Assembly (NCBI RefSeq): GCF_023278565.1
Contig: NC_064681.1
Span: 1,488,001-1,552,000, forward strand
DNA from: Colletotrichum lupini
Taxonomy: Eukaryota > Ascomycota > Sordariomycetes > Glomerellales > Glomerellaceae
Length of the DNA: 64,000 nucleotides
Reading direction: 5' to 3'
How positions within the stretch are numbered: position 1 is the stretch's first letter; each line of letters opens with the position of its first letter. The notes under the pieces are model-generated. The model saw only the letters and a program-made list of their open reading frames with translations. It did no database searches and was not told the origin of the DNA. Below, one piece after another: positions 49,033-60,133 of the stretch. The position numbers and the translations under genes were made by a program.

Positions 49033-49821
49033 GATAGGGTTGCGTAAGCTATATCAGTAGTTTGCGAGCGAGAAGCTTAGTGTGTTGCTGTGGTTGAGAT
49101 GGGTGAGGGAGAGGCAGGATCTTTTCTTCTTTATTGTAGGTGAAAGAAGAAGGAGCTGGGCGAGCGGAGAGAAGTGCCTCCCAAGAGGGGTCCTTTACCC
49201 AGTGTGAGGCAAGAGGGTGGACTGGAAGAAACCAGTAGCCAGATTTGGGGGTGAATATTCATTATGTCTAGCGGCACCTATCACGTGTGTATATTCACTG
49301 ACTTACACTTGGTCTGATCAAGAAGCCTACGCAAAGAGTGAGGTGGCAGAACAGACTGGAGAAACGGTATAGGGATGGCACAACCCAAGCAAGTACCGAA
49401 AGTCCTATGAAAGAGCCCATGGCAAAAATTGTGTTTGTGTGACCTTTCTTGGAAGGCAATCAGAAGGCGCAAACACATCTCTAGGCAAATCCTCTGCGCA
49501 GGTAGCAACTATGCCTCTCGAGAACGTAGGCCCTGCTGAATACAGCAAAGTACTCAAGGCTACACGTTTGATTGACACGTTGGAGGACATGACAGGCTTG
49601 CTCAATCAACTTCACCCATAAGGAATAGACGTACGAGTTGGCTGAGAATCTCTTAGATAGCGGTCAACCGAATGGAACCATTTACTATGGAGAACAATGA
49701 ATTCCTTGAGTCAGAGAACTTTCAATTCTTGTAAAGTGTTATTAAATTCAGAGAAATCCTCGATGCCATCATGGATACTCTATTTGTACCCATGTCGTAC
49801 ATTGGAACACAAAGTTCTCCC
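49033..49821. other. Intergenic region upstream of the secreted-protein gene
   Basis: 789 bp: the promoter of the secreted-protein gene and the 3' flank of the oxidoreductase gene. No gene was seen. Confidence 0.4.
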
Positions 49822-50962
49822 TTATAGCTTAGGTGACGCAGAGGGCTCCTCAAACTCAACCACAAGTTTGCCAAACTGCTTGCCTGCTTCCATATCCTTG
49901 AACAGCCCGTCAATGCCCTCGAGGTTCGTCAGTCCCTTGACCGTTCGGCTGACAACAGGCTTAATCTTCTTCTCCCTCACAAAGGCAACCATGTCTCTAA
50001 ACTCCTCTCGGGAACCCATAGTCGTGCCCTTGAGCTCCACATTCTTGAGGACAGCCTGCATCAGCCAGTCCATCTGCGGCGACACCGTCATGCCGTACTG
50101 GCTAATGACACCGCCGGGCTTGAGCACCTTGACCGCCTTTCCCACAATCTCTCCGCCGGCACCGTCGACCACTGCATCGAGGTACGGCCGCGACTTGGGC
50201 AGCTGGGCCTGCAGCTCCTTCTCCCACCCCTTCTTCTTGTAATTCACGCCCCCGGCGGCGCCCATACTCTTGGCCTTTTCAATCTTGGCCTCGTCGCCAG
50301 AGGTGACGTAGACGTTGCAGCCAAACGCGACGGCAAACTGGAGGACCTGGAGCGCCACGCCGCCCCCAATGCCCGTGACGAGAATGTTCCTGCCCTTCTC
50401 CGCGTTTCCGCTCTTCGTCACGAGCGCACGCCAGCCCGTGAGGCCGACGAGGGGTAGGGCGGCGCCTTCGGCGGGTGTGAGGTGCTCTGGGGCCAGCTCG
50501 ACCTCGTCCTGGGGAAGGGCGAGGTAATCTTGCGCGGTGCCGTCCGGGTACGTCTGGGTGGCGCCAATGACGCTGAATTTGCGAATGTCTTCCGGCCCGT
50601 CCGGGCTTGAAGCCCAGCCGCGGCTGGGTGTGATGAGAACTGGCTTATTGATAAGGCTTCTGTCTGCGTCTTTCCCAACCTCGACTACGATACCGTATCC
50701 GTCTGCCATAAGGGGGTGATCAAATGAGATGCCTGGATACAGGTGGCGCCGGATGAAGAGATCACGGTGGTTGAGAGCGGCAGCCGTTAATCGTACCAAG
50801 ACATCTTTGGGCCCTGGGGTCGGCTTTGGGACTTCATTGAGTTGGAGGCTGAGATTTGAATCAATTACGGTAACATCATAAACAATGGGGATACATTTCT
50901 TACGGATAGTACACCTTTCCGGGCTTCCCCTCGATCTTTTTGACGGTGATAGAGTGAGGCAT
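49822..50962 (-). CDS. Medium-chain dehydrogenase/reductase (YogA/quinone oxidoreductase type)
   Basis: Two exons, 50962-50904 and 50848-49822, giving 361 aa. The N-terminal GroES-like domain has VLVRLTAAALNHRDLFIRR and MADGYGIVVEVGKDA; the usual zinc-ligand Cys and GHE motif of true alcohol dehydrogenases are not seen. The Rossmann domain has ILVTGIGGGVALQVLQFAVA with a glycine-rich turn, so NAD(P)H binding is expected. The protein fits the zinc-independent reductases annotated as YogA-like. Its substrate is unknown. It lies in tandem with the persulfide dioxygenase gene downstream of it on the same strand, 533 bp apart. An apparent 5' extension of the frame to 51168 lacks homology. Confidence 0.9.
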
Positions 50963-51495
50963 GGTATAAATGCAATGTACCGGCACTGATACTGTAGATA
51001 TCCAATGCAGTGTCGCAAGATCAACGAAACGGGGGCCACGCCAGCTCTTATGTGAACAGAAAAGATTGAACCGAGCGAGATTAATAATATGATAGACCGG
51101 GTCGCTGCCGACGTTGACGTTGTGATTTGGTGGGGGAGTAGACGTCCCCCGGCCTCCTGTCCCTCCACTCAGCCGGGGCCGAACTCCCCGCATTCAGTGA
51201 CGAGACCTCGGCACTTTCCCCACGCGGCGGTTGCGCGGGGGGTGCAACGCATGGGCCAACCGACGTAATGTACCTTATCAGGACACCACCACTTACATGC
51301 TCTCTACCGCTTTCGATCTTCGTGACAACTTCATGTACCGTACACATGCGAAATAGGAAAATTGGCTGTCGAAGACGACTTGCCTAAGTAACTAAGTATA
51401 CAATGAACGCTTCCACATCCCTCATCTCATATACACGGGAGTCGAAACTAGCTCCTTTCCACGCTCTCACTACCTACACGACATGAAAACCCCTT
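50963..51495. promoter_or_regulatory. Promoter region of the oxidoreductase gene
   Basis: 533 bp between tandem minus-strand genes. It holds the oxidoreductase promoter and the 3' UTR of the dioxygenase gene. No specific motif was assigned. Confidence 0.4.
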
Positions 51496-52455
51496 TCACC
51501 AAGTCACGCCCTGCATCTTGACAGGCACATGCAACAACCGATCTCCAGCCTTGGTGGGACTCGGCATATTCCCAGCCCTCACGTTGACCTGCAGCGCCCA
51601 GTGCATGAGCCTAGGCTCCCCGAGCCCTGAGTCCCTCTCCTCGCGCCACTTGACAAAGTCCTCCTCCGTCACGTTCTGCGCGAGGTGCTTGTTCTCGGTC
51701 TTTTGCTTCGCCACTTCCGTCGCCGCCAGGGGCCCTCGGTGGGCCGGCGGGTAATCGTGCCCTGTCCAGATCTTGGTGGTCTCTGGCAGATCGAGCAGCC
51801 GGCGGACCGACGCGAAGAGGTCGCGGGCATTACCACCGGGGAAGTCGCACCGCGCGGACCCGACATCGTGATTGAAGAGGGAGTCACCCGCAAAGACGTT
51901 TGCTATTGAAAGTGATGGTCAGTATGGGGCTGAGAATTCTTCGTGACTGTCTGTGGGGAAGTGCTCACCTCCGATCATGTAGCCCATGTGGTCGGGGGTA
52001 TGGCCCGGCAGGTGGATGGCCTTGGCCTTGAGGTCTCCAATCTCGAAGACCTCATCGTCGTCGAGCAGTCGGTCAAAGGCATTGGCGTACTCGTCTTTGG
52101 GAATGCCATACTTCTCAGCGAACCTCTCTTGCACATCCCCGATCCGTCTACCGATACAGATCTTGGGGGCGGCGCCGTCCTGTGCCTCCCGCAGCCGAGA
52201 CTGTAAATATTTGGATGCCGTCAAGTGGTCGGCGTGGACATGTGTCTCTAGGATATTGACAACATTGTATCCATTCTTTTTTACCACGTCGAGAAGGCCG
52301 TCGGCTGTTTGTGTAGAGATGGCGTTCTTTGCTGGATCAAAATCCAAGACGGAGTCGATGATCACTGCGGCTTGGGTTGAAGGATCGGCTACGATGTACT
52401 GCCATGTGCCTGTGACCGGCTCAAAGATCTCGTGGATTGTGGGTTCTTGGGCCAT
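51496..52455 (-). CDS. Metallo-beta-lactamase-fold persulfide dioxygenase (Blh/ETHE1 type)
   Basis: Two exons, 52455-51969 and 51902-51496, giving 297 aa. The MBL fold is clear: THVHADH (ligands about H72, H74, D76, H77), GHTPDHMGY (H152), FAGDSLF (D169) and WTGHDYPP. Enzymes of this group use one Fe(II) to oxidise glutathione persulfide to sulfite, detoxifying sulfide. The segment DVGSARCDFPGGNARDLF and the C-terminal VNVRAGNMPSP resemble the bacterial Blh proteins of BigR operons more than animal ETHE1; that is from memory of the families. Start 52455 (MAQEPTIHEIF) matches the usual N-terminus. An in-frame ATG at 52515 would add 20 residues. It is divergent from a YeeE/YedE transporter. Confidence 0.88.
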
Positions 52456-53833
52456 GTTTGACTGTGTAAGTGAGGCGTTGTGGATATGTTCTCGCAACTG
52501 GTTGACCCGGTTCATCGGCTAGTTTTGGTGGTTTTGCTAACAATGTAGTTACAAGATGGAGATTTACAATATGGTCACTTGCTCAATTCTTATATCCAAA
52601 CTCTCGAAACATCTCACTTAATCCTCGCCGTCCATGAATCCATAATCTAGAGAGCATGAAGTCCCTTGGTCACGGTAGTAGTCACCGAAAGAAGCCCAAG
52701 CTTACGGAAGCCCCCGAGAGATGTAATCCATCCCGGTGAAGAAGGGGTATCCACTCTCGGTGATGCCCGTGCGTTCCGGCAGTTCCCCGACGTCGGCGAC
52801 CGTTTCTTCAAAGTGGTCGCCGTCCTCTCCCAGGCCCTTTGGCTGAGAGGGACAACAACCCTTGCGGGTTCGGGTTCGGAACCCAGGACCATCCTGGGAC
52901 GGGATTCAACTGATTTTCTGCAACCTTATTGATCCCCCCTTATTCGGACACCTTGCCCTGCCCAATCAATCCTTTGCTGACGGACTTCATGGTCCCTGAA
53001 CTGCCGACCTTCCACAATGGCGCACGCACCACCTGCAACACCTGTTCTTGAAGATGCATCTTTATCTCATCGGGGATCTTGAATGCGTGCAAATCGAACC
53101 GCCATACTCTTTCAGAGAAGGTAGCTTCTCTCACACCACGAAGAAAACCTCGGATGCGCATTCCCAAAGGACTAGAAATAAGCTAGCGCCATGTCGTGAG
53201 TTAGCTCCCAAAAGGCGTCATTGCTATCCGAAAAGGGAACAAGGTCCAGGAATCAACGCCACTAGCCATCCGTCACTTGCACTCTAAACCGCCTTTGACA
53301 AAAGTCAACCCAGACGCTCGGCTCGGCCTCAGCAACAGAGTACAGAATGGGGCCTTAACACTACCACTTACCTGACCAAGGCGGGTAGAAGCTCTACAGG
53401 GGCTGGCCCTCTTGACTCTTCGGCCTTTGACTATGGGGGGAGGATTATTAACCAAGGGCCCCGCTACCGGTCCATTTTTCCCTCTCTCTTCAAGTCCCCG
53501 AACGTATCTGGGCTTTCGGGCTTGATTCACTAAGCAGACTCGAAATCTTGGCACATTCGATAATCTTCCCAGACATTTGAACTCCTCTGTGGCAGTCTTG
53601 GCTTTAGACTGTATAAGTTCGACCCGAGACAGCTCGAAGAGTTTGAAGATTTTGAACTTCCACCACGCATCACCACCTCATCCTCGCTTAACCAGTCATA
53701 GAAGAGAAAACCTCTCATATAGACAACACACACCCGCCAAACTCCCAGCTTGCAGCAGTTCGTCCCAGAACGCTCCCGCGGCACAAACACATATACACAC
53801 ACTCACACTCCCACATCCACAGCCGACCAAGCC
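52456..53833. promoter_or_regulatory. Shared intergenic region of the dioxygenase and the YeeE transporter
   Basis: 1.38 kb between divergent starts, so regulation may be shared. The stretch 52,640-53,170 has open frames on both strands (for instance 52940-53167 on minus) that look more protein-like than random but match nothing I recognise. The last 250 bp before 53834 is pyrimidine- and CA-rich, as in a 5' UTR. Confidence 0.45.
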
Positions 53834-54885
53834 ATGGCAACAACGGCTCTCTCTGGCGCCGCTTTCGGCGCAGCCTTGGTAGCGGCGGGCGTCTACCAAC
53901 CCTCAGTCATCATCGCCCAGCTCAAGTTCGAGAACTGGCACATGATCCAGGCCTTCCTCGCAGCCGCAGCAAGCAGCACGTACGTCTAATCATCTCAGCA
54001 CCTGCCATCCTCTGATCCTCTCACACAACTGACACGATATACAGCGTCTTCGTCCTCGTACTAGACCAGGCGGGCTACGTCCGCCCCAAGCCCCGCAGCC
54101 CCTCGCGTCTAGGTCTCTTCTCCCAGTACGACGGCAATATCCTCGGCGGCTCCATCCTCGGCGCCGGCATGGCCATCTCCGGCTCCTGCCCCGGCACCGT
54201 CCTCGCCCAGATCGCCGTCGGCACCAAATCCGGCGTCTACGTCCTTGGTGGCGCCGTCCTCGCCGGCATCATGTGGACCGGCTTCCTCCAGAAACTTCTT
54301 ACGAGCAACGCCAGCTCGGCACCGCCCGAGAACCCCAAGCTCACCGTCCACGAGCGCGTCGGTCTCAGCAGAGCCGTCGCCTTCGTTGGCGTGGAAGCCC
54401 TTTTCGCGGGCATCATCTACGCCAGCATGAAGTATACTCCCGCCAGTCCCTACGCCGTCGTCGCTCCCACCATCGGCGGACTCCTGATCGGTCTGGCACA
54501 GCTTTTTTCACTGCTCTCCCGCAAGTCCATGCTCGGTGTGTCGACTTCCTACGACGAGATTGGACGGTACTTCTGGTGGGCGGTCCAGGGTGGCGGCGAA
54601 AAGGGGAAGCCATCGTATAGCAACATTCTCTTCTCTGCGAGCTTGGCTGCCGGCGCGTGGGCTGTCGCGACGACATACCCCGAGTTTGCCCTGGGTGCTG
54701 CTGATACGGCTGTCTCGCCACAGCTGGCGGTAGTAGGAGGTTTCCTTATTGGCCTGGGATCGAGAATCGGTGGAGGTTGTACTTCCGGACACGGACTCAG
54801 CGGCATTTCTCTGTTCTCCACTGCCAGCTTCATCACAGTTGCCTCTATGTTCGGCGCTGGCGCCCTTGTCGCATCTTACCTCTGA
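53834..54885 (+). CDS. YeeE/YedE (TsuA-like) sulfur-compound transporter
   Basis: Two exons, 53834-53979 and 54045-54885, giving 328 aa. Two tandem half-repeats are visible. The first has NILGGSILGAGMAISGSCPGT (split here as GG...GSCPGT, Cys about 97). The second has GSRIGGGCTSGHGLSG (Cys about 294). Eight to nine hydrophobic segments are spread between them. In bacterial TsuA, conserved cysteines pass thiosulfate through the membrane, and the fused two-half form corresponds to two small YeeE-like proteins encoded separately in some bacteria. In this fungus it is probably an inner-membrane or plasma-membrane carrier of thiosulfate or a related sulfur species. Being divergent from a persulfide dioxygenase supports a sulfur role. 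The branch point CTGAC and AG acceptor are clear. Confidence 0.9.
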
Positions 54886-55360
54886 TGTAAGCTGTATCTG
54901 GATAAGTTACATCGCAATGGCGCCTACGGGTGCCAATCTAGTTACCAAGCCCCGAAGTGGCTTTACGAAATTTCATGCACCTTGCCGTGCAGTTGCACGG
55001 CAAGAAGGTGGAGATAATACTACCACCACATTCTAGTAGCCGGGCACGTATAGGACCGTACCCGTACAAACACCAACCATTCAGAGATGCCTCATGTATA
55101 ATATGTGTTGGCGCTAAGCGAAGCGGTCTGTTGACATGGGCCTACTGCATATGCATATTGCCTATGGGTGGATACAGTAGGCAGTTACAAATGATAGACA
55201 TTCTTGCACCAACATGTCAAAGCCTGTTTTCCTTCCGTTGAAAACATGAGGTCCCCCACGGGTGTTTCGTTTAGCCGCTCTCGTCCAAATCACCAACACA
55301 GCATACATACATTCTTCGAAGTTTCAGCGCCTACCAAACACTAAGAGGCGTACCCTCGAT
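54886..55360. other. Intergenic region after the transporter
   Basis: 475 bp with the transporter's 3' flank, including the perfect inverted repeat at 54981, and the 5' flank of the ankyrin gene. Confidence 0.4.
54981..55004. repeat. Perfect 11-bp-arm inverted repeat downstream of the transporter
   Basis: Arms CTTGCCGTGCA and TGCACGGCAAG around a 2-base spacer, with partly matching CACC and GGTG outside. It lies about 95 bp after the YeeE stop, so probably in its 3' UTR, where it could form a stable RNA hairpin. Confidence 0.85.
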
Positions 55361-58300
55361 ATGGCTGATGAATTAACAACACAAACTCAACGACTGATTG
55401 CGCATGAATGCGCAAGAATCATAGCAAAAATGATGCGGGTGTTTCTTTTCACCCCTGCTCTCGCTGCGAGCGTCGCAGCAGATGATGGAGACGACTTCGT
55501 CAATAATCTGTTCTCAGATCTAGCACCGTCAGTCTCCCATCCTCAGATCCTTCACACTAGCTAGAAAGATGTATACTGACAAACCGTATGCGAAAAGATT
55601 GCTCGCCCTATTCGGAGAGAGGGTTACTATGCAGTTTATGAGTCAATCACTAGGCTGGGCTGACAATATTGTCCTGGCCATGGTGCCTCTGGGAATTATT
55701 ACCATAGTAGTTAGCGCAATAAGAGTCGGAGGGCCCGGATTCCTCAAAGCTCTTATTGGCACAGCTAGAGAGAATCTCGCTCTTGCTGAACAAGGGCTAA
55801 TGTCGTCTACCTCAACAGAGGTCTGCGAGCTCTAGAACGGTCATTATGTCGTGAGATGTATAGGGTCGGCTCCAGTGGCAAATTGTATTTGCTTACTACC
55901 TGAGTCTGGGGTGAATGATGGTGTTCACGTGGAGGTCATGCCTTTCCATAAGGTCAAGAATCAATATTTTGCTGGTGAGTTCCTCAACTGGATTGAATGT
56001 GCACGATCTCACTCTCATGGTAGAGAACGAATCCCCAAGAAATCTCCTCCGCAAGGCAATGTCGTTAAATTCATCGACTTCCGCGGAACAAGACAAGGAG
56101 AAATTATCACACTCAAAAAACACAGCGAAGTCACGCATCATTATCACACGGAACCCGCGGAAGAGCTCGCCAAAGATCACACTCAACTCTCATAACATCA
56201 CAAGCAGAACTGAACTACGCATAGCAGCAGTGTGGGGCGTTATGCTCCAGCTAGGACTCATTGCATACGCCGGATGTTCCGTACATTACCCATCACTAGG
56301 TTTTCTCAAGGATGGAGAGCCGGTCGCCCAGTATGCGTTCCCATGCCATTGGGCGGGGACGCTTCTGCTGGTTGTTGGTCTTCTCCTTGGCGGCCACGTT
56401 GTCGAGAGTAGCACTATCGAAGAGGTATTTCGGCCCTCTCGTAAATTGACGGCGCAATTGGTCTGGCTACAGCAAACCAAAACCGTCAGTGATCAGGTAT
56501 TTGACTCATTCGCAATCTATGCGAAAACCCAACTGTCTTTCATAACAACATCGGAACGGAGGCGCGATGAGAGAAAGCCTCCAGCGCCTTCCTTGAATCA
56601 GGAAGTCATGCTAGCAATCACTCCCGTGAACGAGAAACTTGGGATCTCCATCGAAATGGAAACTAGCATTGGAACAGTCGTCAGTCTGTGTGGATACATC
56701 GTCCAGTTCTGTGGCATGCGTGGGCTACACTGGTCAGTATCGATTGCACAGCTCGGCGCTATCCTCCTGATGGCTGCTTTAAGGGCCTGGGTCAGGCGGG
56801 GTCTTGCAAATCCACCAAGATCTCTTCAAACTCGGCCTGGCTTCGAACTCGATTGGTTTGCAACGACTTTTGCAGACATTCCGAATAGCCGGTGAATACC
56901 ATCATGAGAGGCTGCAGCACTGGCAGCAGGCGGGAAGTATCTACTTGTGGCTGTTCCGCATCGCCGGGACATTCCCGTTGGACGATGACCTACCCACTTT
57001 AGCTACAGTCATTATTGTGGATTTCCTGAGGCAAGTTTACTCGGCTTTAGACTTGACTGGAAGACAAAGACAGATGTGGGACAAATCTAACTCACTGGTT
57101 GACCTGTCGCTCGCATGGGCTAGGGACGACAGTAAGAGAGAGATTCGGTCCAGATCACTTGAATCACTCGAAGTTGCATCAACTTTGTCAGCCATTCTGA
57201 AATTTCATGAGGATCAGAAGCGTCCTTGAAAGTGCCATCTCTCTGGAGACTCTACATTCGGCAGTGGAGACAACAACGGTTACAGCAGAACTAATGCCAG
57301 GTATCATGAGAAGTTCCGCTATACAAACTTGCACGAAGTAGCCCTGACTCGAAACCGAAGACGTATCGAAGACGCGTTCTATCGTGGAGAAGATGTTAAC
57401 GTAAAAGACATCCTTGGTTGGACGCCGCTGCATTACGGGGCGCGTAGACACTGTTTCGTTAAGAACTTGATATTTTTATATGAAGCAGATGTCAACGCGC
57501 GAGACTTGGTTGAGTGGACACCGTTGCATTATGCTTGCAATTTTGAAGGAAGGCCAGATGATGGTTCTACAGAAAGGCACGAAACCATCGGGAGCAGTTC
57601 CTATGACAACATCTGGGCGTTCTTAGCGGGAGGCGCGCACATCGACGCGCAAGGTAGAGATGACGTCGCACCGATACATTGTGCCGCGATCGCAGGGTTT
57701 TTGGAGGCAGTCAAGTTATTGACAAAGACGGGCGCAGACATCAATGTCCGTGATGCTTCAGGTAAAACAGCCCTTCACTGGGCTGCATTCCATGGGAACC
57801 AAACCATTGTTGAATATCTGTGGAAAATCGCGAACAGAACATTGCGAGATAGGGAAGGAAGAACGGATTTGCACCTGGCAGTGAAATGGAAGACAGCAAC
57901 ATGGCTTGTCAACAATGATGCTGACGTTATGGCTAGGGACCGGCTCATGAGGATTCCTTTGCATCAAGCTGCTTGGGCTGCAAAACTCGATGTTGTACAA
58001 TTGATGTACGAGGAGAATCCCACTGCTATGAACACTTCAGACTGTTTTAATCTAACACCGCTGTACTGCGCGGTCCAAAATGGGCAAGAAGCAGTTGTCC
58101 AATGGCTTCTCGAACATACCAGGGCCGAAGTAAACCACATATTGCAAGGAAACTCGCTCGTGCTCTCAGCTATCAGAGAGAGTCACGCGGATGTCGTTGA
58201 AATTCTGATCAAGCACGGCGCCAACGTAACGAGCAGGAGTAGGTATGGGAGGAGCCTACTACATGAGTCGATTCTTTACGGGAATGAAGAAATCACTGAG

Positions 58301-58438
58301 ATGCTTCTGAAAGCAGGAGCAAGAAATGGGTTTGATGATGATGTTAATTCAGTCATCAAAATGACGAAGGGGAATGAGAAACAACGGGTTTCCAGGAGTC
58401 TACTTGAGAAGTACGATGTAAATTTGGGTGAAAATTAG
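55361..58438 (+). pseudogene. Broken membrane/ankyrin-repeat gene
   Basis: One ancestral gene is readable over 3.1 kb: exon 1 55361-55527, exon 2 55598-55974, exon 3 from 56024 to 58438. The N-terminal part has several membrane helices (IVLAMVPLGIITIVVSAIRV, WAGTLLLVVGLLLGGHVV) and the family segments SDLAPLLALFGERVTMQF and LVWLQQTKTVSDQVFDSFA. The C-terminal part has about nine ankyrin repeats (DILGWTPLHY, SGKTALHWAA, YGRSLLHESI). Three lesions break it: TAG at 55833-55835, where relatives have Trp (CELWNGH); a frameshift near 56,870-56,885; and TGA at 57227-57229. The family is fungus-specific and of unknown function. The intact ankyrin frame from 57329 could still be expressed alone. Confidence 0.72.
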
Positions 58439-59023
58439 GCGGATCATCTTTTAGTACGCAGGGGAGCTGATCAAGCCGAGGATGATAAAACGTGGTTGCA
58501 GCGCGATCAAACTGCGAAGACAGTACGTGACCCTTCTCTGAGTACATAGCAGGACAGCATCAACCAGGATCTCGGGCAATTGACAACCTCAATAACAGCA
58601 AAGAGACCAAGACCGTATATGAGGGGTGAGACAGCCTAGCGACGATGTGGTGAAGGTAAGGTAAAGAGAACCAATGCAGACGTCATTGAAGCTTGGCATA
58701 GCGTGTGTGAATCCATTTATGTCAAGAGGAAGAGGCAATCAACACTGCCAGCCATTTCCATTTACTTCCCGTGGGCTCAAGTTCGATAATGATGATAAAG
58801 TCCGTCTGAGATGCGTCTTCATTGATACTTCAAGCCCGTAAAGTCCTACCATAACACTCCGGGGAGTTAGCTTCCCCCTCCACCGCAAGCAATTATTGAG
58901 CCGGCTGCACCGTCAAGCATTCTGCTGACTGGTCTTTCGAAGCCAGTCACACGCCTTTCATAGTCATGTCTCATAGCAACCAGGCCCTTCCAGATTCCTT
59001 GTTCAAAAACTGCCATCTTGCTC
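58439..59023. other. Convergent intergenic region
   Basis: 585 bp between the ankyrin pseudogene and the 3' end of the RING gene. Nothing recognisable. Confidence 0.4.
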
Positions 59024-60133
59024 TTAGACAACCGAGTTCGACCAGACAGTCTGACAGACAGCGCACGTGAGGGCCCATCCGGTCTGCTGATGCGTATACA
59101 CGTCGAAGCAAGATGAGTGTGTGTGGTTGCCGCACTTAATGCAGCACACCGTTCCTGCCTCGCCAATGTCTTTGAAGCAGACAGGGCATGACTTGCCGTC
59201 CTTGGACTTCGCAATACCGTCCGACATGGAGGGGTCTTGGCTGGCCTCCGCTGCTGTGAAGCGGACTTTAGGGGCACGCTCAATGAGCCTCTCGATCTCT
59301 TCGGAAAAGAGCGTTCTCTGTGGGAGTAGCTCTGCAGGTGCCCGGAAGACATGCGTCAGGACGTCTGCGATTTCGTCAGTAATGGGATGAGAGAGAGAAA
59401 GGTAGCATTTCCCTGACAGATTATATGTTTGCAATTGCTGCGAGGTCTGAACATCTAGTCGAGGTTAGCAATTGTTTGATGATACTTCGACGTTACTCAC
59501 TATGCTCGAGCAGGTGCATGATGTCTTTGTTCCGATAATGACCTCGTAAGTATCGGGTCCAGTCCCACGGATGCCGATGCTGACTCCACCATCGGAATCG
59601 TTGGACTGCTTGATTACAAACATGTCTTCCTTCATCGCTTTCTTGACAGAACCAACGTGGCTCTTGTCAGCTGTGTCAACAAAGAAGCGCTTCTCGCCGT
59701 TGCTGCTAGTGTTCTTGGAGATAGGGCCGAATGGCTTGTCGTCAGGAGCGTCTCTGATGGCAACGACCTCAGGCTTGTACGTGCTCAAGTTCTCGAGCCT
59801 CTCGACGAGAATACTCTTCTTCCCATCGTCCGGCATCTCACGCATGGCGAGCTGCTCCTTAAGCATAGGAACAGTAAGCTTGGCCCAGTCCGTGTCATCT
59901 GGCACTGGGCCCGTGTTGATGCCATAGGTGCAAAGACCGCGGCGTGTAAGACGCTGGATGTCGGCCGGGTACTTGAGAAACGATGACTTTGTGGATGCAG
60001 GTTTTGTCTTGGGCTCGGCCTGAGCTCGACTCTGGGTCTGTGGCTCCTCGTCTGGACTGTATTCCGAATAGAGGGTAGATTCTTGTGTCAAGGAGGGCGG
60101 AGACGACAACTCCGAAGACAGCGAGACGGACAT
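59024..60133 (-). CDS. SAP-SWIM-RING domain protein, putative E3 ligase
   Basis: Three exons: 60133-59501, 59454-59418 and 59364-59024, giving 336 aa. The N-terminus is Ser/Glu-rich. A SAP-like helix pair follows (LTVPMLKEQLAMREMPDDGK then ILVERL, around residues 85-120). The SWIM zinc finger is built across two introns: CTCSSI from exon 1 and MFRPRSNCKHII from the 37-nt exon 2, continuing YVLTHVFRAP in exon 3. The C-terminal RING has CPVCFKDIG, CCIKCGNHTHSSC and CAVCQTVW. SAP suggests DNA or chromatin binding, and SWIM plus RING suggests ubiquitin or SUMO ligase activity, as in MEKK1/ZSWIM2-type proteins. The donor at 59417 is GTCAGG, accepted because only it restores the SWIM motif. Confidence 0.85.

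Noticed and set aside
50963..51168. 5' extension of the oxidoreductase frame to 51168
   Set aside because: The extension reads through the intron and 5' flank. A spliced start at 50962 gives the normal family N-terminus.
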